Source: [Mycobacterium] crassicus
GTDB lineage: Bacteria; Actinomycetota; Actinomycetes; Mycobacteriales; Mycobacteriaceae
Length of the DNA stretch: 64,000 nucleotides
Reading direction: 5' to 3'
NCBI RefSeq assembly: GCF_020181615.1
Contig: NZ_CP084029.1
Span: forward strand, 4,217,625 to 4,281,624
Shown here one piece after another: positions 1-9,104 of this stretch. The notes beneath the pieces are model-generated. The model was not told where the DNA came from. It worked only from the letters and a program-made list of their open reading frames with translations, and ran no database searches. Numbering within the stretch: position 1 is the stretch's first letter; each line of letters starts with the position of its first letter. A program made the translations under genes and the position numbers.

Positions 1-793
1 CTTCCTCGGCGGCATCGGCGATGTCGAAGAAGTCGATACCGGTCTTGATCCCGACCTTGTCGAACACCCCGATCAACGCTTCGACCGGGGCGTTGCCCGC
101 ACCGGCGCCGAACCGTCGCACCGAGCCGTCGATCTGCTTGGCGCCGGCCCGCACCGCCTCCAGGGAGTTGGCCACGCCGAGTCCGAGGTTCTCGTGCCCG
201 TGGAAGCCCACCTGGGCGTCGTCACCGAGTTCGGCGACCAGCGCGGCCACCCGGTCCCGGACGCCTTCGAGCACCAGTGCACCGGCGGAGTCCACCACGT
301 AGACGCACTGGCAGCCGGCGTCGGCCATGATACGGGCCTGGGCGGCCAGCTTCTCCGGGGTGACGGTGTGGGCCATCATCAAGAACCCGACGGTCTCCAA
401 GCCCAGCTCGCGAGCCAGACCGAAGTGCTGGATCGACACGTCGGCCTCGGTGCAGTGGGTGGCGATCCGGCAGATCGAGCCGCCGTTGCCCTGCGCCTCC
501 TTCATGTCTTCCTTGGTGGCCACCCCGGGCAGCATCAGGAAGGCGATCTTGGCGTCCTTGGCGGTCTGCGCGGCGAGGGCGATCAGCTCCTGATCGGGCG
601 TCTTGGAGAACCCGTAGTTGAAGCTGGATCCGCCCAGGCCGTCACCGTGGGTCACCTCGATGACCGGCACTCCGGCCGCGTCGATGGCGGCCACGATCGC
701 GGCGACCTCGTCCTTGGTGAACTGATGGCGCTTGTGATGGCTGCCGTCGCGCAGCGAGGTGTCGGTGATCCGAACGTCCCAAATACCGGTCAT
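1..793 (-). CDS. hsaF: 4-hydroxy-2-oxovalerate aldolase HsaF (3' end outside window)
   Basis: Class II pyruvate-dependent aldolase that cleaves the 4-hydroxy-2-oxo acid from steroid ring A/B breakdown into pyruvate and an aldehyde (propanal in the sterol pathway). Translating the minus strand from the ATG at 793 gives a start [20 protein letters not shown]. This holds the family RDGSHHKRH motif with the catalytic His and Arg, and further on [13 protein letters not shown] with metal-ligand His residues. The reading frame is open to base 1, so the C-terminus (DmpG communication domain) is missing. The start overlaps the hsaG stop by 4 bases (ATGA), which suggests translational coupling. The aldolase and dehydrogenase of this family form a channelling complex. 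Confidence 0.95.
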   Translation of the reverse strand, partial: MTGIWDVRITDTSLRDGSHHKRHQFTKDEVAAIVAAIDAAGVPVIEVTHGDGLGGSSFNYGFSKTPDQELIALAAQTAKDAKIAFLMLPGVATKEDMKEAQGNGGSICRIATHCTEADVSIQHFGLARELGLETVGFLMMAHTVTPEKLAAQARIMADAGCQCVYVVDSAGALVLEGVRDRVAALVAELGDDAQVGFHGHENLGLGVANSLEAVRAGAKQIDGSVRRFGAGAGNAPVEALIGVFDKVGIKTGIDFFDIADAAEE

Positions 794-1722
794 TTCGCGC
801 CTCCAGCCTTTGCCGCCACCATCTCGCGGGCGATCTCTTCGCCCACCTTGGTGGCGGCCGCGGTCATGATGTCCAGGTTGCCCGCATACGGCGGCAGGTA
901 ATCACCGGCGCCCTCGACCTCGACGAATGTCGTGACCACGGCACGGCCACCGGAGTTCAGCGACGGCTCGTCGAACTGCGGCTCGTTGAGCAGCCGGTAG
1001 CCGGGCACGTAGGTCTGCACCTGCTCGACAACGCTGAGGATCGACTTGGTGATCGCGTCGCGGTCGATGTCCTCGGGGATCTGGCAGAAGATCGTGTCGC
1101 GCATGATCATCGGCGGGTCGGCCGGGTTCAGGATGATGATCGCCTTGCCCTTTTGGGCACCGCCGATGGTCTCCACCCCACGCGAGGTGGTCTTGGTGAA
1201 CTCATCGATGTTGGCCCGGGTGCCCGGTCCGGCCGACACCGACGCCACCGACGCCACGATCTCCGCGTAGGGAACGGTGCCGCCCTGCTCGCGCACCGCA
1301 CGCGTCACCGCGTAGACGATCGGGATGGTCGCCTGGCCACCGCAGGTGATCATGTTGACGTTCGGGGCGTCCACGTGCTCGTGCAGGTTCGCCGGCGGGA
1401 TCACCGCCGGGCCCACCGCGGCCGGGGTCAGGTCGATGGCCCGGATGCCGGCGGCCTCGTACTTGGGCGCGTACGCCTTGTGCACATAGGCGCTGGTGGC
1501 CTCGAACACGAAGTCCGGCTTCTCCTCCTGGGCCAGCAGCCAGTCCGCCCCCTCGGCCGAGGTCTCCAGGCCGAGCTTGCGGGCTCGGGCCAGGCCCTCG
1601 CTGTCGGGGTCGATACCGATCATCCAGCGCGGCTCCAGCCACTCGGAGCGCAGCAGTTTGTACAGCAGGTCGGTGCTGATGTTGCCCGACCCGACGATCG
1701 CGACACTTGCCTTGGATCCCAT
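790..1722 (-). CDS. hsaG: Acylating acetaldehyde/propionaldehyde dehydrogenase HsaG
   Basis: NAD- and CoA-dependent acylating dehydrogenase that takes the aldehyde from HsaF and makes propionyl-CoA or acetyl-CoA. The 310-residue protein begins with a Rossmann motif, [14 protein letters not shown], and carries the catalytic Cys in [10 protein letters not shown] near residue 125. Length is as expected for the DmpF family. It lies between hsaE (12-base gap) and hsaF (4-base overlap) in one leftward operon. Confidence 0.95.
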   Translation of the reverse strand: MGSKASVAIVGSGNISTDLLYKLLRSEWLEPRWMIGIDPDSEGLARARKLGLETSAEGADWLLAQEEKPDFVFEATSAYVHKAYAPKYEAAGIRAIDLTPAAVGPAVIPPANLHEHVDAPNVNMITCGGQATIPIVYAVTRAVREQGGTVPYAEIVASVASVSAGPGTRANIDEFTKTTSRGVETIGGAQKGKAIIILNPADPPMIMRDTIFCQIPEDIDRDAITKSILSVVEQVQTYVPGYRLLNEPQFDEPSLNSGGRAVVTTFVEVEGAGDYLPPYAGNLDIMTAAATKVGEEIAREMVAAKAGGAK

Positions 1723-1734
1723 GGCAGTCTCCTT

Positions 1735-2520
1735 CTACTTGAACGAAAGGTGCACCGGGCCGAGGTGGTCGAATTCAGCGACGAATTCGTCCCCCGGTCG
1801 GGCGTCGATAGCGCGGGTGCACGATCCCGGCAACACGATGTCACCGGCTTTGAGCCGGACACCGAAGCTCTCGACTTTGCGGGCCAGCCAGGCCACCGCG
1901 GTCACCGGGTTGCCCAGCACCGCGTCACTGCGGCCCTCGGCGATCACCTCGCCGTTGCACTTCAGCGTGGCGTTGATGTTCTTGACGTCGACATCGGCCG
2001 GGGAGACCCGGCCCTTGCCCAGCACGAATCCGGCCGACGAGGCGTTGTCGGCGATGGTGTCGCAGAGCTTGATCTTCCAGTCGGTGATCCGGGTGTCGAT
2101 CAGCTCGATCGACGGCACCACTGCTTCGACGGCCGCGAGCACGTCGTCCTCGGTGCAATCCGCACCGGGCAGGTCCGCACCGAGAATGAAGCCGACCTCG
2201 ACCTCGATCCGCGGATACAGGTAGTTGGCGGTGGGCACCGGGGTGTCCTCGAACACCTGCATCTCGTTGAGCAGATGCCCGTAGTCGGGTTCGTCGACAC
2301 CCATCATCTGCTGCATGGCCAGCGAGGACAGGCCGACCTTGTGCCCGACCACCCGGGCGCCCTCGGCGATCCGCTGGCGGATGTTGATCAGCTGGATCTC
2401 GTAGGCATCGACGACGTCGATGTCGGGGTGCGCCGCCGTCAGCGGGGAGATGGGCACCCGACTGCGCTCGGCTTGCGCCAAGTCGGCGGCGAGTTCGTCG
2501 CGGATCTGGGCGCTGAGCAT
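1735..2520 (-). CDS. hsaE: 2-hydroxypenta-2,4-dienoate hydratase HsaE
   Basis: Metal-dependent hydratase of the fumarylacetoacetate-hydrolase fold. It adds water to the 2-hydroxydienoate released by meta-cleavage-product hydrolysis, giving the HsaF substrate. The protein has 261 residues. GHKVGLSS near residue 80 and IEVEVGFILG with acidic metal ligands match the MhpD/HsaE family. A purine-rich GGGGGAA lies about 9 bases before the ATG at 2520. It is the first gene of the hsaE-hsaG-hsaF unit and has a KstR site about 45 bases upstream. Confidence 0.94.
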   Translation of the reverse strand: MLSAQIRDELAADLAQAERSRVPISPLTAAHPDIDVVDAYEIQLINIRQRIAEGARVVGHKVGLSSLAMQQMMGVDEPDYGHLLNEMQVFEDTPVPTANYLYPRIEVEVGFILGADLPGADCTEDDVLAAVEAVVPSIELIDTRITDWKIKLCDTIADNASSAGFVLGKGRVSPADVDVKNINATLKCNGEVIAEGRSDAVLGNPVTAVAWLARKVESFGVRLKAGDIVLPGSCTRAIDARPGDEFVAEFDHLGPVHLSFK

Positions 2521-2560
2521 GGTGCGAGTTCCCCCAAGGTGTCGTGGGCCGGTAGCGGCA

Positions 2561-2578
2561 ATTCTATAACGTGTTCTA
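2561..2578 (-). promoter_or_regulatory. KstR operator and -10 of the hsaE-G-F operon
   Basis: TATAACGTGTTCTA at 2565-2578 fits the known KstR consensus TnnAACnnGTTCTA. Read toward hsaE, it is directly followed by TAGAAT (2566 to 2561), a mycobacterial TANNNT -10. Repressor binding would therefore cover the promoter. The predicted leader is about 33 nt and carries a GGGGGAA ribosome site. The site is assigned by pattern only. Confidence 0.8.
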
Positions 2579-2687
2579 GTTGACTGGACAGTCGCACTCC
2601 GGCCATCGGGACAGGCGGCCCTGGAGCCAACGGAGGGCCGGCGGCGTGATCGCCACCGGCCCCCGCCGAAAGCCGTGAACCGTGAGA

Positions 2688-3935
2688 CTACGCCTTACCG
2701 GTGTAGTCGACCTGCCAGTGCTTGATCCCGTTCAGCCAGCCCGACCGCAGGCGCTGGGGGCTCTCCAGCGGCTTGAGGTCCGGGATGTGGTCGGCGATCG
2801 CGTTGAACATCAGGCCGACGGTCATGCGCGCCAGGTGGGTGCCGATGCAGTAGTGCGCACCGGTGCCGCCGAAGCCGACGTGCGGGTTGGGGTCGCGCAG
2901 GATGTTGAACTGCTTGGGCTCGTCGAACACCTCGGGGTCGAAGTTGGCCGCCCGGTAGAACATCACCACTCGCTGGCCCTCCTTGATCAGGGTGCCGTTG
3001 AGGTCGTGATCGCGGGTCGCGGTGCGCTGGAACGACGTCACGGGGGTGGCCCAGCGGACCACCTCGTCAGCGGTGGTCTCCGGGCGCTCGGACTTGAACA
3101 ACTCCCACTGCTCGGGGAATTCAGTGAAGGCCATCATGCCCTGGGTGATGGAGTTACGCGTGGTCTCGCTACCCGCGACCGCCAGCAGGATGATGAAGTA
3201 GCCGAGCTCGTCGTCGTTGAGCTTCTCGCCGTCGATGTCCGCCTCGATCAGCGTGGTCACGATGTCCTGACCGGGGTTCTGCCGCTTCTTCTCGGCCAAC
3301 TGCAGCCCGTAGGTGATGATCTCCAGCGCGGAGGCCGCCGGGTCGTAGTGGGAGTACTCGGGGTCGTCGTAGGACGTCATCTGGTTGGTCCACTCAAACA
3401 ACTTGCCGCGGTCCTCCTGCGGCACCCCCATCAGACCGGCGATGGCCTGCAGCGGCAGCTCGGAGGCCACCTCCACCACGAAGTCACCGGAACCCTTGGC
3501 CAGCGCCTCCTTGGCGATGGCCTGCGCGCGCTGCTCGAGCTGGTCGTGCAACGGCAGGATGTGGCGCGGGGTGAAGCCGCGCGAGACGATCCGGCGCAGC
3601 CGGGTGTGCCGCGGCGCGTCCTGGTTCAGCATCAGGATGCGCTGTGCATCGATCGCGTCGCGGGTGATGTCGTCGTTGAAGCGCGGGATGGCGGTGTTGA
3701 CCTCGCTGGAGAACACCTCGTCCAGCCGGGACACCTCTTTGACGTCCTCGTGGCGGGTGACGGCCCAGTAGCCGCCGTCGTTGAAACCGCCCACGCCGTC
3801 CGGCTGCTCGATCCACTTGATCGGCTCATTGGTGCGCAGCGCGGCAAGCTCCTGGTCCGGAATGCGTTCCGCGTAAATCTCGGGATCGGTCGGGTCGAAA
3901 CCCACGGGACAAGTGGGGATTGTGGGGCTGGCCAC
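2688..3935 (-). CDS. CYP125-type steroid C26/C27 monooxygenase, extra copy between hsaE and kstD
   Basis: Cytochrome P450 of the CYP125 group, 415 residues, expected to oxidise the terminal carbon of cholesterol or cholest-4-en-3-one. The heme-binding loop FGGTGAHYCIG, the I-helix motif AGSETT and an ExxR in DEVVRW are all intact. It starts at GTG 3935 with AAGGAG 8 bases upstream. By eye it is far closer to the P450 at 15070-16320 than to the one at 13790-15037; all three share the GFD-TDP N-terminus and the WLNGIKHWQxDYTGK C-terminus. In M. tuberculosis nothing lies between hsaE and kstD, so this copy looks inserted or duplicated. It has its own KstR site. Confidence 0.9.
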   Translation of the reverse strand: MASPTIPTCPVGFDPTDPEIYAERIPDQELAALRTNEPIKWIEQPDGVGGFNDGGYWAVTRHEDVKEVSRLDEVFSSEVNTAIPRFNDDITRDAIDAQRILMLNQDAPRHTRLRRIVSRGFTPRHILPLHDQLEQRAQAIAKEALAKGSGDFVVEVASELPLQAIAGLMGVPQEDRGKLFEWTNQMTSYDDPEYSHYDPAASALEIITYGLQLAEKKRQNPGQDIVTTLIEADIDGEKLNDDELGYFIILLAVAGSETTRNSITQGMMAFTEFPEQWELFKSERPETTADEVVRWATPVTSFQRTATRDHDLNGTLIKEGQRVVMFYRAANFDPEVFDEPKQFNILRDPNPHVGFGGTGAHYCIGTHLARMTVGLMFNAIADHIPDLKPLESPQRLRSGWLNGIKHWQVDYTGKA

Positions 3936-3974
3936 GATGTCAACTCCTTGCTCAGGGCGTGTGCAACACGACAG

Positions 3975-3997
3975 ATACTAGTGCCAGTAAAACATGG
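3975..3997 (-). promoter_or_regulatory. Promoter element shared with the P450 gene at 15070-16320
   Basis: CTAGTGCCAGTAAAACATGG at 3978-3997 recurs with two mismatches at 16347-16366, upstream of the related P450. Read toward the gene, TAGTAT (3980 to 3975) is a TANNNT -10 candidate that would give a leader of about 33 nt. Upstream conservation beyond the coding region supports duplication of gene plus promoter. Confidence 0.55.
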
Positions 3998-4045
3998 TTC
4001 CGCCGCAGACGAAAGGCAGGAAAGGGTCCTCGCCGGTCATCAAAC

Positions 4046-4059
4046 TGAAACGCGTTCTA
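4046..4059. promoter_or_regulatory. KstR operator upstream of the P450 gene at 2688-3935
   Basis: TGAAACGCGTTCTA fits TnnAACnnGTTCTA. It is 111 bases upstream of the P450 start and about 66 bases beyond the shared promoter element. It lies 122 bases before the kstD-proximal site, so the divergent region has two operators. Confidence 0.75.
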
Positions 4060-4180
4060 CCGAGTGGTGAATTAGGCCGGAAGCGGCCGCCCCGGCGGGC
4101 AACCGCAGGATAGCGCGCCGCCATCCGGGCTCCCCCGGCACCGATACCACCAGCCAACTGGCGTCCGGGCGGGGCAATTC

Positions 4181-4194
4181 TATAACGTGTTCTA
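4181..4194. promoter_or_regulatory. KstR operator abutting the kstD start codon
   Basis: TATAACGTGTTCTA is identical to the hsaE site. It ends one base before the kstD ATG at 4196. Inside it, TAACGT (4183-4188) is a TANNNT -10 with 7 bases to the ATG. That predicts a leaderless kstD mRNA whose promoter is fully covered by KstR. Confidence 0.8.
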
Positions 4195-4195
4195 C

Positions 4196-5884
4196 ATGGC
4201 CGAACAGGAGTACGACGTCGTCGTGGTCGGAAGCGGTGGCGCCGGTATGGTCGCCGCCCTCACCGCCGCCCACCAGGGACTGTCAACCATTGTGATCGAG
4301 AAGGCCGCCCACTTCGGCGGCTCGACCGCCCGTTCCGGCGGCGGTGTGTGGATCCCCAACAACGAGGTGCTCAAGCGCGCCGGGGTCAAGGACGACGCCG
4401 AAGCCGCCCGCACCTACCTGCGCGCCATCATCGGCGACGTGGTCCCGGCGGAGAAGATCGACACCTATCTGCAGCGCGGGCCGGAGATGATGTCGTTCGT
4501 GCTGAAGAACTCGCCACTGAAGATGTGCTGGGTTCCCGGCTATGCCGACTACTACCCCGAGCAGCCGGGCGGCAAGCCCACCGGTCGCTCGATCGAGCCG
4601 AAGCCGTTCAACGCCAAGAAGCTCGGCGCCGACATGGCCGGCCTGGAGCCGGCCTATGGCAAGGTGCCGCTGAATGTCGTGGTGATGCAGCAGGACTACG
4701 TCCGGCTCAACCAGCTCAAGCGCCACCCCCGCGGCGTGCTGCGCAGCCTGAAGGTCGGCGCCCGCACCATGTGGGCTCAGGCCACCGGCAAGAACCTGGT
4801 CGGCATGGGGCGCGCACTGATCGCGCCGCTGCGTGTCGGCCTGCGCAACGCCGGGGTGCCGGTGCAGCTCAACACCGCACTGACCGATCTCTACGTCGAG
4901 GACGGCGCGGTGCGCGGGGTTTACGTCCGAGGTGCCGACGAATCCGCTGAGCCGCAGCTGATTCGGGCCCGCCGCGGGGTGATCCTGGCCAGCGGCGGTT
5001 TCGAGCACAACGAGCAGATGCGGGTCAAGTACCAGCGCGCTCCGATCACCACCGAGTGGACAGTAGGAGCGAAGGCCAACACCGGTGAGGGAATCCTGGC
5101 CGGCGAAAAGCTCGGCGCCGCACTGGACATCATGGAGGACTCGTGGTGGGGCCCGACGGTGCCGCTGCCCGGTGCGCCGTGGTTCGCCCTGTCGGAGCGC
5201 AACTCCCCCGGATCGATCATCGTGAACATGTCCGGCAAGCGGTTCATGAACGAGTCGATGCCCTACGTCGAGGCCGTCCACCACATGTACGGCGGCGAGT
5301 ACGGGCAGGGCGCCGGCCCCGGTGAGAACATCCCGGCCTGGCTGGTGTTCGACCAGCGTTACCGCAACAACTTCATCTTCGCGGGATTACAGCCCGGACA
5401 GCGTATTCCGAAGAAGTGGCTGGATTCGGGTGTGATCGTCACCGCCGACACCCTGGAGGAGCTGGCGACCAAGACCGGCGTGCCGCCGGCGTCTCTGGTC
5501 GCGACCATCGAGCGGTTCAACGAGTTCGCCCGCACCGGTGTGGACGAGGACTTCCACCGCGGCGAGAGCGCCTACGACCGTTACTACGGCGACCCGACGA
5601 ACAAGCCCAACCCCAACCTGGGCCAGATCGCGCAGGGGCCGTTCTACGCGGCCAAGATGGTGCCGGGCGACCTGGGCACCAAGGGCGGAATCCGCACGGA
5701 CGTCAACGGTCGCGCCCTACGCGACGACAACAGCGTCATCGAAGGCCTTTACGCCGCGGGCAACGTCAGCGCTCCGGTGATGGGTCACACCTACCCGGGC
5801 CCCGGCGGCACCATCGGACCGGCGATGACGTTCGGTTACCTGGCCGCTCTCGACATCGCTGGCTCACAAACTGAGAGGGCATGA
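4196..5884 (+). CDS. kstD: 3-ketosteroid delta1-dehydrogenase KstD
   Basis: FAD flavoenzyme of about 562 residues that introduces the C1-C2 double bond in ring A of 3-keto-4-ene steroids. With 9-alpha-hydroxylation this triggers ring B opening. The N-terminal dinucleotide fold VVVGSGGAGM, the GGSTARSGGG region and the C-terminal GHTYPGPGGTIGPAMTFG FAD segment match the KstD family. The ATG at 4196 is the only ATG before the FAD motif. A GTG nine bases earlier lies inside the operator and is unlikely to be used. There is no ribosome-binding site, which fits a leaderless message. The MaoC gene follows closely. Confidence 0.95.
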   Translation: MAEQEYDVVVVGSGGAGMVAALTAAHQGLSTIVIEKAAHFGGSTARSGGGVWIPNNEVLKRAGVKDDAEAARTYLRAIIGDVVPAEKIDTYLQRGPEMMSFVLKNSPLKMCWVPGYADYYPEQPGGKPTGRSIEPKPFNAKKLGADMAGLEPAYGKVPLNVVVMQQDYVRLNQLKRHPRGVLRSLKVGARTMWAQATGKNLVGMGRALIAPLRVGLRNAGVPVQLNTALTDLYVEDGAVRGVYVRGADESAEPQLIRARRGVILASGGFEHNEQMRVKYQRAPITTEWTVGAKANTGEGILAGEKLGAALDIMEDSWWGPTVPLPGAPWFALSERNSPGSIIVNMSGKRFMNESMPYVEAVHHMYGGEYGQGAGPGENIPAWLVFDQRYRNNFIFAGLQPGQRIPKKWLDSGVIVTADTLEELATKTGVPPASLVATIERFNEFARTGVDEDFHRGESAYDRYYGDPTNKPNPNLGQIAQGPFYAAKMVPGDLGTKGGIRTDVNGRALRDDNSVIEGLYAAGNVSAPVMGHTYPGPGGTIGPAMTFGYLAALDIAGSQTERA

Positions 5885-5889
5885 GACAT

Positions 5890-6750
5890 ATGCCGATCAA
5901 ACTCGACGAGGCCTTGGGTGCGGAGTTCGGCGCGGTCGAATTCTCCTGGACCGCAACCAATGTTCAGCTCTATAACCTGGCGTTGGGCGCCGGGTCGGAC
6001 CCGATGGATCCGCGCGAGCTGAGCTATGTCGTCGACGGCACCCCGCAGGTGCTGCCGACATTCGGTTGCGTCGCGGCGTCGTTCAACGACGTCAACCCGC
6101 CCAAGGTGAGCTGGCCCGGCATCGAGATCGACCTGGCCAAGATTCTGCACGCCTCCGAGAAGGTGATCGTGCCGGCGCCGCTGCCGGCCTCCGGCAGCGC
6201 ACGGGCCATCAGCCGGATCGTCGACGTCTGGGACAAGGGCAAGGCCGCCGTGGTCGTGCTGGAGACCAACGTCACCAGCACCGACGGCACCCCGCTGTGG
6301 ACGCAGCAGCGGTCCATCTTCGCCCGCGGCGAGGGCGGCTTCGGCGGCGAGCGCGGCCCGTCTTCTTCCAGCGAGTTGCCGGATCGGGCACCGGATTTCG
6401 AGATCGACATGCCGGTCTCGCCGCAGCAGGCGCTGCTCTACCGGCTCTGCGGCGACCGCAACCCGTTGCACTCGGACCCCGGCTTCGCGGCGGCGGCCGG
6501 TTTCGACCGTCCGATTCTGCACGGCCTGTGCACCTACGGCATGACCTGCAAGGCGGTCGTGGACAGTGCGCTGGACGGTGACGCCGGTGCGGTGCGCTCC
6601 TTCGGTGCGCGGTTCGCCGGGGTCGTCTTCCCGGGCGAGACCCTGCGGGCCCGACTGTGGAACGACGGCGCGCGGGTGGTGGGCACGGTAGTGGCCCCCG
6701 GCCGCGACGACGCCGCCGTGCTCGGTGACGTGGAGTTGGTTCGCGCCTAG
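5890..6750 (+). CDS. MaoC-type 2-enoyl-CoA hydratase (Rv3538-like)
   Basis: R-specific hot-dog-fold enoyl-CoA hydratase, 286 residues from the ATG at 5890 (AGGG 10 bases upstream). An in-frame ATG at 5881 overlaps the kstD stop. Two hot-dog repeats are expected. The second carries the hydratase motif, with GDRNPLHSDP and ILHG supplying the catalytic Asp/His. The position right after kstD matches Rv3538, for which a role in sterol side-chain beta-oxidation has been proposed. The exact substrate is not deducible here. Its stop shares a CTAG with the convergent gene's stop. Confidence 0.88.
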   Translation: MPIKLDEALGAEFGAVEFSWTATNVQLYNLALGAGSDPMDPRELSYVVDGTPQVLPTFGCVAASFNDVNPPKVSWPGIEIDLAKILHASEKVIVPAPLPASGSARAISRIVDVWDKGKAAVVVLETNVTSTDGTPLWTQQRSIFARGEGGFGGERGPSSSSELPDRAPDFEIDMPVSPQQALLYRLCGDRNPLHSDPGFAAAAGFDRPILHGLCTYGMTCKAVVDSALDGDAGAVRSFGARFAGVVFPGETLRARLWNDGARVVGTVVAPGRDDAAVLGDVELVRA

Positions 6751-8366
6751 GGGATCAGGGGCACGAGCTCGGCCAGGGCGTCTATCGCTCCCGGGAACAT
6801 GTTCACCAGGTTGAGGCCGTTGAAGAAGATGGCCTCCGCCACGGGCGCAACGATGCCGAACCCGATTCCGAGTGGGATCAGCGCGGTGGCCGCCGCCAGC
6901 GCCTCTCCGATTCCGCCGAGCAGATTGCCGTCCGCGGCCTGCTCGGTGAGGAAACTGACCGCGACCGACGGCAGCGTGGTCAGCAGGGCGTTGAACGTGT
7001 CGGCGATCGGCAGCAGGGTCGCATAGTCGTTGGACACATTGGCGATGAAAGCATTGAAGATCTCGGTCGGCGACGAATCCCAGGTCACATTCGACAACGC
7101 CCCGGGGACGGCGTTCTGCAACAGATCCAGGCCCACATGCAGGATCTGGCTCCACGACGGATCGGGGTCACCAACGGTGCCGCCGACCACCCGGTAGACG
7201 GTTTCCAGCAGCGGCTGCAGCGCCGGGGTGTCCAGGATCGAGCCGAGCTGATAGGTCGCCGGGTCCTGTAAGTCGTTGATGGCGTTGCTGATTCCCTGCT
7301 GCACACCGTGGCCCAATGCGGTGGCGACATCCGCCCAGTTGAGATCGGCGGGGAACAGCCCGAAGGTGGTCGGCGAGCTGGCGTCGGCAATCTCGCACCA
7401 ACTGTCGCTGATGCAGCCATAGCCCAGGTTCACCAGAATCGAGGTAGCCGGCTGCAGCAGGTCGTAGAGGGGTTGGCCGATCACCGGCAGAAACTGCAAC
7501 GGCGCCAGCAGCGGCAGGCTGTCTGCCGGAATCATGTAGTAGTTGGTCAACCCGCCTTCGGCGGTCTGCAACTCGATCGCACCCTGAATCTGCTCGGATG
7601 TCAGGCCAAGGTATCCGCCGTGCGAAAATCCCATGCCGAGAAGGGCGTTGAAGTCCGCGAGGATGTTGATCGGGTAACGCGGGAAATCGGCGAACCCGTC
7701 GTACTGGATGGTGTAGATGTCGGTCGGGTAGAGGTCGGACGGCGTGGCACCACTGAACGTCAGACCGAAGCTGGGGATGGTGGGACTGGCGCCGTCGATC
7801 GGCACATTGAAGCGTTCCAGAATGCCGCCGTCGGGGTTTGACGGGTTTCCGAGCATGACGAAGTGCACAAGATCGCTCGGCACGCCCTGCGCGGCGAGCA
7901 GCGACATGGCCTGTGTCTCAACGGTTGCGCCCTGCGAGTAGGCGAAGACCACCACCGGGTTGGCCGCATCGACATGCCCGCCGGCGATCTGCTGGGTGAT
8001 CGCGTCGGCCAGAATCCGGCCACCCTGGGCGAACGACTCGTCGGTGGTGAGGTTCTTGATCCCGGTCAGCGGCCATAGCGACTCGGGAGTGACAACGGGT
8101 TGCAGCGTGCCGTCGAAGCCGCGCGGCGCCAGGTAATAGGTGTTGGCGGCATCCACGTATCCCGCGGGCGGCACCGGCAGGCCGCTGGCACCCACGACCA
8201 GCGCGGTGCCGTGCCCCAGCGGGGAGTCCGCGGTATCGGCCACGGCGAGTCGAATCGCCCGCGCGGTCGAGTCCGACGGTGCAGATTCCGCAGCGGGCGG
8301 CGCGGCCAGTCCCGCGCCTGCCACGGCGACACCGACGGCGACGCAGATTCGGAACAACCAGCCCAT
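6747..8366 (-). CDS. Secreted PE-PPE-domain serine hydrolase without PE or PPE module
   Basis: 539-residue protein starting at ATG 8366 with GGAGG 6-7 bases upstream. Residues 1-29 form a Sec-type signal peptide with an Ala-rich end. A PE-PPE domain (alpha/beta hydrolase fold, family PF08237) follows, with a nucleophile Ser near residue 144 in FAYSQGA. The C-terminal half is low-motif and hydrophobic. In M. tuberculosis this slot holds PPE63 (Rv3539), which I recall carries the same hydrolase domain behind a PPE module exported by ESX-5. Here export would go through the general secretory route. Substrate unknown, likely a lipid ester. It is divergent from a TetR gene across a palindrome. Confidence 0.8.
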   Translation of the reverse strand: MGWLFRICVAVGVAVAGAGLAAPPAAESAPSDSTARAIRLAVADTADSPLGHGTALVVGASGLPVPPAGYVDAANTYYLAPRGFDGTLQPVVTPESLWPLTGIKNLTTDESFAQGGRILADAITQQIAGGHVDAANPVVVFAYSQGATVETQAMSLLAAQGVPSDLVHFVMLGNPSNPDGGILERFNVPIDGASPTIPSFGLTFSGATPSDLYPTDIYTIQYDGFADFPRYPINILADFNALLGMGFSHGGYLGLTSEQIQGAIELQTAEGGLTNYYMIPADSLPLLAPLQFLPVIGQPLYDLLQPATSILVNLGYGCISDSWCEIADASSPTTFGLFPADLNWADVATALGHGVQQGISNAINDLQDPATYQLGSILDTPALQPLLETVYRVVGGTVGDPDPSWSQILHVGLDLLQNAVPGALSNVTWDSSPTEIFNAFIANVSNDYATLLPIADTFNALLTTLPSVAVSFLTEQAADGNLLGGIGEALAAATALIPLGIGFGIVAPVAEAIFFNGLNLVNMFPGAIDALAELVPLIP

Positions 8367-8406
8367 CGCGACCTCCCGCACTCCCGCCTGCGGTCGTCTG
8401 AATAGA

Positions 8407-8416
8407 ACGGTACCGT
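8407..8416. promoter_or_regulatory. Palindrome between hydrolase and TetR genes, candidate TetR operator
   Basis: ACGGTACCGT is a perfect 10-bp palindrome. It contains a TANNNT hexamer in each orientation (TACCGT, TACGGT), so it could overlap the hydrolase -10. It is the only clear dyad in the 99-base divergent region. Its role is inferred from position. Confidence 0.4.
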
Positions 8417-8465
8417 AACATTGTCGAACGGCGGAAAGCAACGGTGGCGTAAACTTTTGACCGTT

Positions 8466-9104
8466 ATGGACTCAACCCGGCCGCGACGCAAGTACTCGCC
8501 TCGTCTGACGCGGGACCAGCGCCGCGAGCACTCGCTGGATGCGGCGCTGGAGGTTCTCAGCGGGTGCGCCTTGCACGAATTGAGCATGGAGGCGGTCGCC
8601 GCCGTCGCCGGAGTCGCAAAACCCGTTCTGTACACCGCATTTCGTACCCGCGCCGAACTGGTCGATGCGCTGCTGAGGCGAGAACTCGGACACGGCATCG
8701 CCGAGGTTCGCGCAGCGATGCCCGCCGACCTGGCGACGCTGGGACCTACCGGCGCCTACACCGCGACCATCGGTGCGTTTCTGCAGGCGGTGCTGAACAA
8801 CCCGGCGCGCTGGCGACTGATCCTGACCGTTCCGGACAGCGCGCCGTACGACTACCGCGACTCGCTGCGCAGCTCACGTTCGGCCGTACTGGCTCAATCC
8901 GAGGAACTCGCCCGCGCCGCAACCGCTTTCATGCCGCAGTTGGCGCGCCTGGACCCGGTGCTGCTCGGCCACACCATGCTGTCGTTCGCCGAGATGCTGG
9001 GCCGGATGGCCGCCCGCGACCCACACACCTATCCGCGCGAACGCCTTGAGAAGTTCGTCGCCACCATGCTGTCGATGGTGCCGGCCGAAGACGTGACGGC
9101 CTAA
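8466..9104 (+). CDS. TetR-family regulator
   Basis: 212-residue DNA-binding repressor. An N-terminal helix-turn-helix (residues about 25-65, with SMEAVAAVAGVAKPVLYTAF) precedes a divergent ligand-binding helical domain. The start is ATG 8466; a longer in-frame start at 8421 would run through the promoter region. TAAACT (8450-8455) is a -10 candidate giving almost no leader. It is divergent from the PE-PPE-domain hydrolase, its most likely target, and its 3' end overlaps ltp2 by 4 bases convergently. Ligand unknown. Confidence 0.85.
   Translation: MDSTRPRRKYSPRLTRDQRREHSLDAALEVLSGCALHELSMEAVAAVAGVAKPVLYTAFRTRAELVDALLRRELGHGIAEVRAAMPADLATLGPTGAYTATIGAFLQAVLNNPARWRLILTVPDSAPYDYRDSLRSSRSAVLAQSEELARAATAFMPQLARLDPVLLGHTMLSFAEMLGRMAARDPHTYPRERLEKFVATMLSMVPAEDVTA

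Noticed and set aside
1153..2583. Rightward 476-residue frame opposite hsaG/hsaE
   Set aside because: Shadow of two well-recognised leftward genes; Arg/Gly/His-rich with no recognisable domain.
2682..4070. Long antisense open frames over P450 genes (also 15109-16350 and 13559-15064)
   Set aside because: High-GC shadow frames with low-complexity composition; the opposite strand encodes clear P450s.
4187..4198. GTG at 4187 as kstD start
   Set aside because: It lies inside the KstR operator and within the predicted -10; ATG 4196 is better spaced and the FAD motif follows directly.
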